DNA of 64,000 bases from Paenibacillus auburnensis (lineage in GTDB: Bacteria > Bacillota > Bacilli > Paenibacillales > Paenibacillaceae): the NCBI RefSeq assembly GCF_927798115.1, contig NZ_CAKMMG010000001.1, positions 1-64,000 of the forward strand, given 5' to 3'. How positions within the stretch are numbered: the stretch's first letter is position 1; the number at the start of each line of letters is the position of its first letter. Of this stretch, positions 39,396 through 46,919 are shown in pieces. A program made the translations under genes and the position numbers. The notes below the pieces were generated by a model, which made no database searches, was not told the origin of the DNA, and saw nothing but the letters and a program-made list of their open reading frames with translations.

Positions 39396-40670
39396 TTAAC
39401 CCGAAATAACCATCTTCGCTTCTTCTGCTGTAACCACTTGCTCTGTTTGCAGCGCCATATCCTTCAGTCGCAGTTTACCCAGCTCTGCTTCGCTCTCTCC
39501 GATCAGCAGACAATACCGGATGCCCTTGGCAGAGGCTGAGGCGAGCGTTTTTTTGAGCTTGCGTTTACCTGGATCCACACTGACCCGGATGCCGGCATTC
39601 CGCAGTTCTGCTGCGGCCAGTAGTGCCTGCGGCATAGTCTCACCAATCGGTACGATCAGCACAGCGGAATATTCCTCCTGAACCGGGCGCTCCCCGATCA
39701 GCGCCATGATCGACTCCATCCCGAAAGAAATACCCACTGTCGGATACGGGATGTCATCGCGTCCCACCAGCTTGCCGATGATGTCATCATACCGTCCGCC
39801 GCCGCCAAGGCTGGAGGGATAACCGCCTGTGGCATCGAAAATTTCATATACCGTTCCGGTATAAAAGGATAAGCCCCGTGAAAGGAACGGGTCGAACATG
39901 CAAACAGCAGAGAGTCCGGTGGCATCAATCAGCTGCTGCAGCGCCAGTACTTCAAGAGCTCCGGGCTGACCGGTTAGTCCATAGCTGTCTGCCAGACTTT
40001 CGAAGTCTGTTTTGTCTGTCATCAGCAGTTCAGTAATGCCGAGTAGCGCTTCCGCAGACAAGCTTTTCCCGCGCAGCTCTGCCAGCACACCCTGGATGCC
40101 GATTTTGGCTAGCTTATCCAAAGTCAGCATCACGGACAGGCTGTCTTCCGCAGGAACGCCGGCCGCCGACAGAATTTCACCAAGGAACCGGCGGTTATTC
40201 CATTTGAGGACGACCGGAATCTCCAGCCGGCGGAAGACTTCCGCGGCCAGCTGCATCAGCTCGGCTTCGGCCTGCGGGCCGGCAATTCCGACCACATCGG
40301 CATCGCATTGCAGGAACTCGCGCAGCCGGCCTTTTTTGACCGGGCCATCACGGAATACCTTGCCAATCTCATAACGTTTATAGGGAAATTCGATACCCGG
40401 ATTCAGCGCGATTACTTTGGCGAATGGGATCGTCAGATCATAACGGAGTCCTAGAGAACGCCCGCCTTGATCCGTCAACTGGTACATTTCGCGGAGAATT
40501 TCGTCCCCGCCGGCATATTTGGAGGTCAATAGCTCCAGCTCATTCAGCATTGTAGTCTCCATCGGTTCAAAATCATACAGGCCGAACAGTTCGCGCAGCG
40601 TACCCTGTACCTTTTGTCTGACCGCCTGCTCCCGTCCGAAATAATCATAGGTTCCTTTAATATTTTGCAT
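39396..40670 (-). CDS. hisS: Second-type histidyl-tRNA synthetase
   Basis: Class II aminoacyl-tRNA synthetase of 424 aa that charges tRNA-His. Motif 2 (FRDGPVKKGRLREF, 106-119), the histidine motif RGLSFYTGTVYE (265-276) and motif 3-like GGGGRYDD (289-296) are intact, and a C-terminal anticodon-binding domain is present, so it is a full enzyme rather than the truncated HisZ regulator. The KGTYDY start and the YDLTIPFAK and REFLQCDAD stretches look more like the eukaryal/archaeal HisRS branch than the standard bacterial one; from memory it resembles the extra HisS2 of the Bacillus cereus group. Start ATG 40670 has AAGGGAG 9 bp upstream; the longer frame does not. Its leader carries a histidine attenuator. 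A normal hisS is expected elsewhere in the genome. Confidence 0.9.
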   Translation of the reverse strand: MQNIKGTYDYFGREQAVRQKVQGTLRELFGLYDFEPMETTMLNELELLTSKYAGGDEILREMYQLTDQGGRSLGLRYDLTIPFAKVIALNPGIEFPYKRYEIGKVFRDGPVKKGRLREFLQCDADVVGIAGPQAEAELMQLAAEVFRRLEIPVVLKWNNRRFLGEILSAAGVPAEDSLSVMLTLDKLAKIGIQGVLAELRGKSLSAEALLGITELLMTDKTDFESLADSYGLTGQPGALEVLALQQLIDATGLSAVCMFDPFLSRGLSFYTGTVYEIFDATGGYPSSLGGGGRYDDIIGKLVGRDDIPYPTVGISFGMESIMALIGERPVQEEYSAVLIVPIGETMPQALLAAAELRNAGIRVSVDPGKRKLKKTLASASAKGIRYCLLIGESEAELGKLRLKDMALQTEQVVTAEEAKMVISG

Positions 40671-40728
40671 ATTACGCAGCTCCCTTATGGTGTGGCCTAA
40701 GCCTGATTTCCGGAATTTCCGGCAAAAC

Positions 40729-40763
40729 AAAAAACGCGCCGGACCTCATGGTCCTGCGCGTTT
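40729..40763 (-). terminator. Attenuator terminator in front of hisS
   Basis: On the minus strand AACGCGC-A-GGACC pairs with GGUCC-G-GCGCGUU around AUGA, followed by TTTTTTG. It lies 59 bp before the hisS start, inside the leader transcript, and competes with upstream pairings. Confidence 0.9.
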
Positions 40764-40832
40764 CATATTCCGCAGGGAGGTCAAACGCAAAATGCGTTAG
40801 CCCTCCCTGAACTGATTCAGGTGTGCTAACGC
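40753..40832 (-). promoter_or_regulatory. Alternative RNA pairings of the histidine attenuator
   Basis: Mutually exclusive stems on the minus-strand RNA. Segment 1, GCGUUAGC (40832-40825, overlapping the leader stop codon), pairs exactly with segment 2, GCUAACGC (40801-40794). Segment 2 otherwise lies within a strong hairpin, CAGGGAGG (40809-40802) with CCUCCCUG (40780-40773) plus inner AACGCA/UGCGUU. The 3' arm of that hairpin can instead form CCUGCG (40776-40771) with CGCAGG (40758-40753), which destroys the terminator's left arm. A ribosome stalled on the His codons leaves segment 1 free; one that reaches the stop covers it. Confidence 0.75.
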
Positions 40833-40888
40833 TGCTTGTGATGATGAAGCTGATTCTGTATGATGGAAATGCTGTTTATGAGGTTCAT
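40826..40888 (-). CDS. Histidine leader peptide of hisS (20 aa)
   Basis: Short coding region ATG 40888 to TAG 40826. It has an excellent ribosome binding site, AAGGGAG (40904-40898), 9 bp upstream, the same sequence and spacing as hisS itself. The peptide ends QLHHHKQR, with three consecutive His codons CAU-CAU-CAC (40846-40838) as residues 15-17. The first His codon is 14 nt before segment 1 of the attenuator, matching the distance covered by a stalled ribosome. The peptide itself probably has no function beyond sensing charged tRNA-His, as with the his and trp leader peptides of enteric bacteria. Confidence 0.85.
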   Translation of the reverse strand: MNLINSISIIQNQLHHHKQR

Positions 40889-40923
40889 AGGAAAAAGCTC
40901 CCTTCAGATTTAGATTACTGCAC

Positions 40924-40952
40924 ATTATAACGGATGAAGATACGCCATGCAA
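40924..40952 (-). promoter_or_regulatory. Sigma-A promoter of the hisS leader
   Basis: On the minus strand TTGCAT (40952-40947), 17-bp spacer, TATAAT (40929-40924). Transcription would start near 40917, giving a leader of about 247 nt that includes the leader peptide and attenuator. Confidence 0.85.
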
Positions 40953-41005
40953 GCAGCAATTTCAGCATTAAACCGGATTGACTTATACGAAAAGGGGAAT
41001 TATTT

Positions 41006-41668
41006 ATGGATAATCAACAATGGATAGCAGCAGCCGAAGACTTTGCCAAATCGGAGCTGAGCCGGGACACTACAGGCCATGACTGGTTTCATACAGACCG
41101 TGTGCGGAATACGGCTGCGCTGATTGCCGGGATGGAGGGGGCCGATGTCCTCACCTGCACCATCGCCGCACTGCTGCATGATGTGGCTGACGAGAAGCTC
41201 AATACATCCAAGGAAGCGGGACTGCTTAAAGTACATAACTGGCTGGAACAGCATCTCGCAGATGAGGAGAGAATCAGACATATTATGTTGATTATCGAAA
41301 CAATGTCTTTCAGTGGCGGCGGAGGGACGCCTATGTCTACACTTGAAGGACAATGTGTGCAGGATGCGGACCGGCTGGATGCGCTTGGGGCAATAGGTAT
41401 TGCGAGAACGATGGTTTTTTCGGGGGCAAAAGGACGGCCGGTCTATGATCCGGATCTCACGCCGCGCGATGAATCGCTGCAGAAGGAATACCGTGATTAC
41501 TCCAAGGGGACGGCGGTCAATCATTTTTATGAGAAGCTGCTGAAGCTGAAAGACCTGATGAATACATCCTATGGACGCAAGTTGGCCGAGGAACGGCATG
41601 ATTTCATGTTGCTGTATCTGGAGCAATTTTATAAGGAATGGAATCAGGGCAGCCAGAAGCTGCTATAA
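41006..41668 (+). CDS. HD-domain phosphohydrolase
   Basis: Cytosolic metal-dependent phosphohydrolase of 220 aa of the YedJ/YpgQ type. The metal ligands of the HD fold are seen as H29 (HDWFHTDRV), H58-D59 (LLHDVADEK) and a late Asp in QDADRLDALGAIG. AAAAGGGG lies about 10 bp before the ATG. Known family members hydrolyse nucleotides or related phosphoesters; the substrate here is open. It is transcribed away from hisS and followed after 33 bp by the DbpA helicase gene, with which it may be co-transcribed. No link with histidine metabolism is evident. Confidence 0.85.
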   Translation: MDNQQWIAAAEDFAKSELSRDTTGHDWFHTDRVRNTAALIAGMEGADVLTCTIAALLHDVADEKLNTSKEAGLLKVHNWLEQHLADEERIRHIMLIIETMSFSGGGGTPMSTLEGQCVQDADRLDALGAIGIARTMVFSGAKGRPVYDPDLTPRDESLQKEYRDYSKGTAVNHFYEKLLKLKDLMNTSYGRKLAEERHDFMLLYLEQFYKEWNQGSQKLL

Positions 41669-41701
41669 TGAGACCATGCTTAACACGGAAGGAACAACTA
41701 C

Positions 41702-43147
41702 ATGAGTGAATTACAATTTAGAGACTATGATTTAAATGAAGAGATTATCAAGGCACTGGACGTTCTGGGCTATCATAGCCCGACCGAAGTACAGAGCAAG
41801 GTCATTCCGGCCGCGCTGAAGGGTCAGGATCTGATCGTCAAATCCCAGACCGGCAGCGGCAAAACGGCTTCGTTCGGCATCCCGGTCTGTGAGCTGGTGG
41901 ACTGGGCAGAGAACAAACCGCAGGTTCTGGTACTTACTCCGACACGGGAATTAGCTGCACAGGTCAAAGAAGACATTACCAATATCGGACGTTTTAAGCG
42001 GATCAAAGCGGTGGCTCTATTCGGCAAGCAGCCGTTTGCCCCGCAGAAGATTGAGCTGACACAAAAAACGCATGTTGTCGTAGGCACGCCTGGACGGGTG
42101 TTTGACCATATCGAGCGCGGCACCTTGCCTCTGAACCGGATCAAGACCCTTGTGATTGACGAAGCGGATGAAATGCTCAGCATGGGCTTCATCGAGCAGA
42201 TTGAGAAGATCATCCAGCAGCTGCCGCGGGAGCGGGTCACGATGCTGTTCTCGGCGACTTTGCCGGAGGCTGTGAAGAACCTCTGCCGCAAATATATGAC
42301 GCAGCCGCTGGATATTGAGATCGAAGCTGCCGGGCTGACTACTGCATCTATTGAGCATGCCCTGATTGAAGTAAGACAGGCAGCCAAGTTCGCGCTCTTG
42401 CTTGATCTGCTGACGGTGGAAAATCCGGACAGCTGCATTATTTTTTGCCGCACCCAGGATCAGGTGAATGCGCTGTTCCGGGGGATGGCCGATCAGGAGC
42501 TTCCGGTGGACAAGATCCACGGGGGGATGATGCAGGACGAACGGTTTGAAGTGATGAATGCTTTTAAGAGAGGCCAGTTCCGCTATCTGATCGCTACGGA
42601 TGTTGCGGCCCGGGGCATTGATATCGAGAACATTACCCATGTGATCAACTATGATATCCCGATGGAAAAAGAGAGCTATGTGCACCGCACCGGCCGGACA
42701 GCCCGCGCAGGCAAAAGCGGCAAAGCCATCACGCTGGTTACGCCAAATGAACATAAATGGGTGGCGGACATTGAAGGATACATCGGCTTCAGCATTCCGG
42801 TGATGAAGGCTCCGTCCGAAGATGCCGTGGCCTATGCCAAACCGGCTTTTGAGCAGAAACTCGGCAAGCAGCAGGTACGCAAGGTTGGCAAGACTGAGGT
42901 GATGAACCAGAACATCATGAAGCTATATTTCAATGGCGGCAAGAAAAAGAAGCTCAGAGCTGTCGATTTCGTCGGCACCATTGCGAAGCTTGAGGGCATC
43001 ACCGCCGATGATATCGGGATCATTACTATTCAGGATAACGTGACTTATGTAGATATTCTCAACGGCAAAGGTGCATTGGTGCTGCAGGCGATGAGGGAGA
43101 CTACGGTAAAAGGCAAGCTGCTTAAGGTGCATATTGCGAAAAAATAA
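41702..43147 (+). CDS. dbpA: DEAD-box RNA helicase DbpA (YxiN)
   Basis: ATP-dependent RNA helicase of 481 aa. All core motifs are present: Q motif region (residues 6-31), motif I SQTGSGKT (48-55), DEAD at 153-156, SATLPE, and the [10 protein letters not shown] motif VI. The C-terminal 75 residues are the DbpA RNA-binding domain ([18 protein letters not shown]), which in Escherichia coli DbpA and B. subtilis YxiN binds hairpin 92 of 23S rRNA, so the role is large-subunit ribosome assembly. GGAAGGAA precedes the ATG. A terminator follows at 43190. Confidence 0.95.
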   Translation: MSELQFRDYDLNEEIIKALDVLGYHSPTEVQSKVIPAALKGQDLIVKSQTGSGKTASFGIPVCELVDWAENKPQVLVLTPTRELAAQVKEDITNIGRFKRIKAVALFGKQPFAPQKIELTQKTHVVVGTPGRVFDHIERGTLPLNRIKTLVIDEADEMLSMGFIEQIEKIIQQLPRERVTMLFSATLPEAVKNLCRKYMTQPLDIEIEAAGLTTASIEHALIEVRQAAKFALLLDLLTVENPDSCIIFCRTQDQVNALFRGMADQELPVDKIHGGMMQDERFEVMNAFKRGQFRYLIATDVAARGIDIENITHVINYDIPMEKESYVHRTGRTARAGKSGKAITLVTPNEHKWVADIEGYIGFSIPVMKAPSEDAVAYAKPAFEQKLGKQQVRKVGKTEVMNQNIMKLYFNGGKKKKLRAVDFVGTIAKLEGITADDIGIITIQDNVTYVDILNGKGALVLQAMRETTVKGKLLKVHIAKK

Positions 43148-43189
43148 CAAGATGTAATAGCTGGTAGACGGAAGCAATATCCGGTGTCG

Positions 43190-43241
43190 CCTCATTTCGC
43201 TGTGGATGGTATGCCATTCATGGACTGAAATGGGGCTTTTT
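43190..43241 (+). terminator. Rho-independent terminator of dbpA
   Basis: CCTCATTTC (43190-43198) pairs with GAAATGGGG (43227-43235), one G-U, with a further inner stem, then CTTTTT. Confidence 0.75.
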
Positions 43242-43350
43242 CGTGTATAAACGCTGGGAACGTGATATTTTCGGCTGCATCCTGCTCCCGTATAGCGTAC
43301 ATTTCAACATAACTATTGCGGGTTTACGCTGCCAAAGGGGATGTGGAAGA

Positions 43351-44586
43351 ATGATAGATGTCAGAAGCCGGGAAGTCGCGGTTCCCTTTCTGCAAAGCTT
43401 GATTCAAGTGGATACCTGCAATCCGCCCGGGAATGAACACCGTTTGTCCCTGCTGCTGCAGGATTTTTTGCGGAAGGCTGGGCTTGACAGCAGGATCAGC
43501 AGTATCGGTGGGATTGAGCAGGGGCGCAGCAATCTGGAGGCCGTGTTTCCAGGCGACGGAGGCCGGAAGCTGATGTTCTGCGGCCATCTGGATACCGTCA
43601 GCCCGTGGACGGCCGAAGCCGGGAAATACCACCCGCATGGCGCGGTTATCGATAACGGCAAGATGTACGGCCGGGGAACCTCTGATATGAAAAGCGGCCT
43701 GGCAGCCATGCTGCTTGCCGCCGTTTCGCTGCACCAGGACGGCATCCGGCTGGGAGGCGATCTGATCTTTCTGGCGACAGCCGGGGAAGAGGTTGACAGC
43801 TGCGGGGCCAGGCAGTATGCCGAGCAGCACAGCCTGTCGGAGCTGGATGGCCTGGTCATCGCCGAACCGACAGGCAGCCGCGTTGCTGTCGGACATAAAG
43901 GTGCGCTATGGCTGCGGATTTCGCTGTTCGGGCGTAGCGCCCACGGCTCCATGCCACAGCTTGGCCTGAATGCCGTGGAGGGCATGATGGAAGTGATCGC
44001 ACTGCTTCACCAACATGCGCTGGAGTGGCAGGCCCATGATCCGGTGCTGGGGTCAAGCAGCCTGTCAGTCAACAAAATTGATGGCGGTGTGCAGACCAAT
44101 GTCATTCCCGACCGCTGCACCATCGACGTGGATATCCGGACCGTTCCGCCGCTCCTGCATGAAGAGCTGCTTAGCGAAATCACGGCCAAGCTGGAAGAGA
44201 TGAAGCAGCTTCACTCCGGCTACCGCTATCAGGTGGAAGAACTGCTGGACCGAAGTGTTGTTTACACTGATCCCGTTGAGGAATTGATCCGAATTGCGCT
44301 GGAGCTCGCAGGAAAGACGGGCGGCGCTGGCGGACAATCCGGTGAGGAAGAAGTGCATAGGAAGGCTGCTGCAAACGCAACTGACACTGCTGTACGCGGG
44401 GTATCTTATTATACGGATGCCTCTGTACTCCATGATCACGGAAGACTGCCCGTGCTGATCTATGGCCCCGGTGATCCCGGGCTTGCTCATCAGCCGGATG
44501 AGTGGGTCGATATTGAAGCTTATCTGGATTCGATTGAGTTCTACCGTAAGCTGGCCGTCTCCTACCTTGGAGTTATCAGGGATTAG
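43351..44586 (+). CDS. M20-family peptidase/deacylase (ArgE/DapE-like)
   Basis: Zinc-dependent amidohydrolase of 411 aa in the M20/ArgE-DapE family. Metal-site motifs are clear: MFCGHLDTVSP, GRGTSDMKSGLA, and the catalytic pair in TAGEEVDSCGA, followed by IAEPTG. A dimerisation (lid) insert comes after GHKGALWLRI. Start ATG 43351 lies behind AAGGGGATG; upstream in-frame codons have no ribosome binding site. Substrate is not determinable by eye: acetylornithine, succinyl-diaminopimelate and small peptides are all possible for this group. It stands alone without arginine or lysine biosynthesis neighbours, so a catabolic deacylase is slightly more likely. Confidence 0.85.
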   Translation: MIDVRSREVAVPFLQSLIQVDTCNPPGNEHRLSLLLQDFLRKAGLDSRISSIGGIEQGRSNLEAVFPGDGGRKLMFCGHLDTVSPWTAEAGKYHPHGAVIDNGKMYGRGTSDMKSGLAAMLLAAVSLHQDGIRLGGDLIFLATAGEEVDSCGARQYAEQHSLSELDGLVIAEPTGSRVAVGHKGALWLRISLFGRSAHGSMPQLGLNAVEGMMEVIALLHQHALEWQAHDPVLGSSSLSVNKIDGGVQTNVIPDRCTIDVDIRTVPPLLHEELLSEITAKLEEMKQLHSGYRYQVEELLDRSVVYTDPVEELIRIALELAGKTGGAGGQSGEEEVHRKAAANATDTAVRGVSYYTDASVLHDHGRLPVLIYGPGDPGLAHQPDEWVDIEAYLDSIEFYRKLAVSYLGVIRD

Positions 44587-44607
44587 GCTGTGTCTGCTTA
44601 TCACGCT

Positions 44608-44663
44608 CAAAAACAACCTTCCGCCAGCAGCCGATGAGGCTCCGAAGCAGAAGGTTGTTTTTG
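44608..44663. terminator. Bidirectional terminator
   Basis: CAAAAACAACCTTC (44608-44621) and GAAGGTTGTTTTTG (44650-44663) are perfect complements, A-rich on one side and T-rich on the other, so they serve the convergent M20 gene and ABC transporter gene. Confidence 0.85.
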
Positions 44664-44692
44664 GGTTCATTATTTATTTTTATAAAAAGGAT

Positions 44693-46441
44693 TTACGCAT
44701 GATATTGCGCCTGATACAGGCGGCTGTATGTCCCTCCGGCATTCACCAGCTCCTCATGGCGGCCTTCCTCGGAGATGCCGTCCTCGTTCACGACGATGAT
44801 CCGGTCGGCATTTTTGATCGTCGTAAGACGGTGGGCGATTACCAGGGTAGTGCGCCCCACAGACAGCTCAGCCAGTGACTGCTGGATTGCGGCTTCCGTC
44901 TCGGTATCGAGGGCTGAAGTAGCTTCGTCCAGAATCAGAATCGGCGGGTTCTTCAGGAACATCCGGGCGATGGCCAGCCGCTGCTTTTGCCCGCCGGACA
45001 GCTTCACACCACGTTCTCCGATCACCGTGTCCATGCCTTCCGGCAGGCTGTTGATCAGGTCCTCCAGATGGGCCCGCCGGGCAGCTTGCCAGATTTCCGG
45101 CAGCTCCGCCTCCAGCTTGCCGTAGGCGATGTTCTCACGGATGGTCCCGGAGAAAAGGAATACATCCTGCTGTACAATCCCGATCTGCCTGCGCAGCGAA
45201 TTCAGTTTTATATCGCGGATATCTGTACCGTCAATGGAGATGGAGCCGCCGGTAACATCGTAGAAGCGGGGTAGCAGGCTGCAGATCGTTGTTTTGCCGG
45301 CACCGGAGGGTCCGACAAAGGCAATCGTTTCGCCGGCATTTACCTTCAGGCTGATCTCCTGCAGCACCGGACGGGCGGCATCATAGCCAAAGCTGACATT
45401 GCTGAAGAGAATGTCGCCGCGCAGGGTACCGGCCGGGGCCGCACCCGGCTTATCCGCAATATCCGGCTCGGTATCCATAATTTCCAGATACCGCTTGAAG
45501 CCGGCGATGCCTTTCGGATAGCTCTCGATTACGGCATTGATCTTCTCGATCGGCCGGAAAAACACATTGGCCAGCAGAATGAAGGCGACAAATTCCCCGA
45601 TTTCAAGCTCCCCTTGAATGAAGAACCAGGCCCCGCAGACCATGACCACAATTGTAATCAGACGCGTCATCATATAACTGACCGACGAGCTTTTGGCCAT
45701 CAGCTTGTAAGCCATCAGCTTCGTTTGACGGAACATTTGATTGTCGGCAGCGAACAGCACCTTCTCATGTTCTTCATTGGCAAAGGACTGGACCACACGG
45801 ATACCGCCGACATTGTCTTCGATCCGGGCATTGAAATTACCTACATTGCCGAAAAGCTGGTGGTAGGTGGAGGTCATATTGCGTCCGAAATGAATAATGA
45901 CCCAGGCCATAACCGGCACAATAATGAAGGTGATGACAGCCAGCTTCAGATTGATGTCTGCCATTAAAATAAAGGCTCCGATTAGCGTCATCACAGCGAT
46001 AAATACATCTTCAGGCCCATGATGCGCCACTTCGCCGATATCATTGAGGTCATTGGTGATCCGGCCGATCAGATGACCGGTTTTATGATTGTCGAAGAAG
46101 CGGAAAGAGAGCTTCTGGATATGATCAAACATTTTTTTACGCATATTGGTTTCGATATTGATTCCCAGCATATGTCCCCAATACGTGACCACATAATTCA
46201 TGGCAGTGTTCAGGGCGTAGATGGCAAGTAGGGCAACACAGGCCATGAGAATCAGCGGCCAGTCCTGTCCGGGCAACAGATTATCAATAAATGTATTCAC
46301 AGCCACCGGGAAGGCAAGCTCCAGCAGACCCGCACCTACCGCACAGGTGAAGTCGAGAATAAACAGCTTTTTGTAGGGGCGGTAATAGGAGAAAAAACGA
46401 CGCAGCATCTCTTTTTCACTCATTTCTGTTGTAATATGCAT
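44693..46441 (-). CDS. ABC exporter (half-transporter, MsbA/LmrA type), Fur-linked
   Basis: Fused ABC transporter of 582 aa that should work as a homodimer. A six-helix exporter-type membrane domain (about 1-325) precedes the ATPase with Walker A GPSGAGKTT (377-385), signature LSGGQKQR (481-488) and Walker B ILILDEATSA (501-510). Drug, lipid or siderophore export is typical of this type. A palindrome matching the Fur box lies only 5 bp upstream of ATG 46441 and a sigma-A promoter stands at 46482-46510, so iron control is likely and an iron- or haem-related substrate is plausible. There is no obvious ribosome binding site before ATG 46441 or the alternative ATG 46423, unlike its neighbours. 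Confidence 0.88.
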   Translation of the reverse strand: MHITTEMSEKEMLRRFFSYYRPYKKLFILDFTCAVGAGLLELAFPVAVNTFIDNLLPGQDWPLILMACVALLAIYALNTAMNYVVTYWGHMLGINIETNMRKKMFDHIQKLSFRFFDNHKTGHLIGRITNDLNDIGEVAHHGPEDVFIAVMTLIGAFILMADINLKLAVITFIIVPVMAWVIIHFGRNMTSTYHQLFGNVGNFNARIEDNVGGIRVVQSFANEEHEKVLFAADNQMFRQTKLMAYKLMAKSSSVSYMMTRLITIVVMVCGAWFFIQGELEIGEFVAFILLANVFFRPIEKINAVIESYPKGIAGFKRYLEIMDTEPDIADKPGAAPAGTLRGDILFSNVSFGYDAARPVLQEISLKVNAGETIAFVGPSGAGKTTICSLLPRFYDVTGGSISIDGTDIRDIKLNSLRRQIGIVQQDVFLFSGTIRENIAYGKLEAELPEIWQAARRAHLEDLINSLPEGMDTVIGERGVKLSGGQKQRLAIARMFLKNPPILILDEATSALDTETEAAIQQSLAELSVGRTTLVIAHRLTTIKNADRIIVVNEDGISEEGRHEELVNAGGTYSRLYQAQYHA

Positions 46442-46446
46442 TGTCA

Positions 46447-46465
46447 GTTGAGAGTCATTCTCAAC
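46447..46465 (-). promoter_or_regulatory. Fur box
   Basis: GTTGAGA-n5-TCTCAAC is a perfect inverted repeat; the central 15-mer TGAGAATGACTCTCA (minus strand) agrees with the 7-1-7 Fur consensus TGATAATNATTATCA at 11 of 14 defined positions. It lies about 20 bp downstream of the -10, where bound Fur would block transcription. Confidence 0.75.
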
Positions 46466-46481
46466 TATTCTTATTCTTAGG

Positions 46482-46510
46482 ATACTAAAGAGGACTTAGA
46501 GTTTTGTCAA
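46482..46510 (-). promoter_or_regulatory. Sigma-A promoter of the ABC exporter
   Basis: On the minus strand TTGACA (46510-46505), 17-bp spacer, TAGTAT (46487-46482). Confidence 0.8.
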
Positions 46511-46615
46511 CCTTTCCAATGTAGGGAATGAGCAGCATTTAATGCCTTTTCACCCAGTCCGGCCTGGCCGTTTTCGCATATTTTATCAGTATTCAAGTGC
46601 AAAGGAGGAGTTAAC

Positions 46616-46717
46616 ATGAGCGAAAATGTCGGCGGATACAGCCCGTTCACTTCTACTGGCGCGATTCTGGTTTTGTTCATCCTGCTGGTAATCATCACTA
46701 AATCCCTCTGGGTATAA
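46616..46717 (+). CDS. YjcZ-family small sporulation protein
   Basis: Protein of 33 aa, too short for most gene finders. A Gly/Ser/Thr-rich head (MSENVGGYSP) is followed by one hydrophobic helix (GAILVLFILLVIIT) and a short KSLWV tail. This is the layout of the YjcZ/SscA family of spore-coat-associated or forespore membrane micro-proteins. The ribosome binding site AAAGGAGG is nearly perfect and 7 bp away. CATATTTTA at 46577-46585 matches the -10 pattern of sigma-E/sigma-K promoters (CATAnnnTA), though no -35 is evident. A terminator follows at 46737. Function in spore assembly is inferred from the family. Confidence 0.85.
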   Translation: MSENVGGYSPFTSTGAILVLFILLVIITKSLWV

Positions 46718-46736
46718 GGTTAGATGGTCTTATCCC

Positions 46737-46771
46737 GAAGCTGCCGGTCCTTATGGGCCGGCAGCTTCTTT
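46737..46771 (+). terminator. Terminator of the YjcZ gene
   Basis: GAAGCTGCCGG (46737-46747) pairs with CCGGCAGCTTC (46758-46768), then TTT. Confidence 0.8.
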
Positions 46772-46863
46772 ACATAGGGGTGCCTGGAAGAGGAGCTGAA
46801 ATCTTTATGCAATTACAGTCATGTAAGGTTATAATAATACAATGTGCGTTGACATAGGGCAGT

Positions 46864-46895
46864 AATCCCTGACAAGCCCGGGTTTGTCAGGGATT
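46864..46895 (+). other. 12-bp hairpin in the leader of the MFS gene
   Basis: AATCCCTGACAA (46864-46875) pairs perfectly with TTGTCAGGGATT (46884-46895), loop GCCCGGGT. It sits just before the ribosome binding site GGGAGG of the MFS gene and is followed by only one more T, so it is a candidate attenuator or protein-binding operator rather than a plain terminator. The region 46800-46863 has a TATAAT near 46827 but no clear -35. Confidence 0.5.
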
Positions 46896-46919
46896 TGCGC
46901 TGCAACCGGGAGGAACATC

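Noticed and set aside
39396..40670. HisZ (regulatory subunit of ATP-phosphoribosyltransferase) instead of HisS
   Set aside because: The catalytic histidine motif RGLSFYTGTVYE and a C-terminal anticodon-binding domain are intact, and no hisG lies nearby.
40671..40923. T-box riboswitch before hisS
   Set aside because: The region lacks the conserved T-box sequence AGGGUGGnACCGCG and a specifier-loop arrangement. The short peptide with its own ribosome binding site and three His codons explains the leader better.
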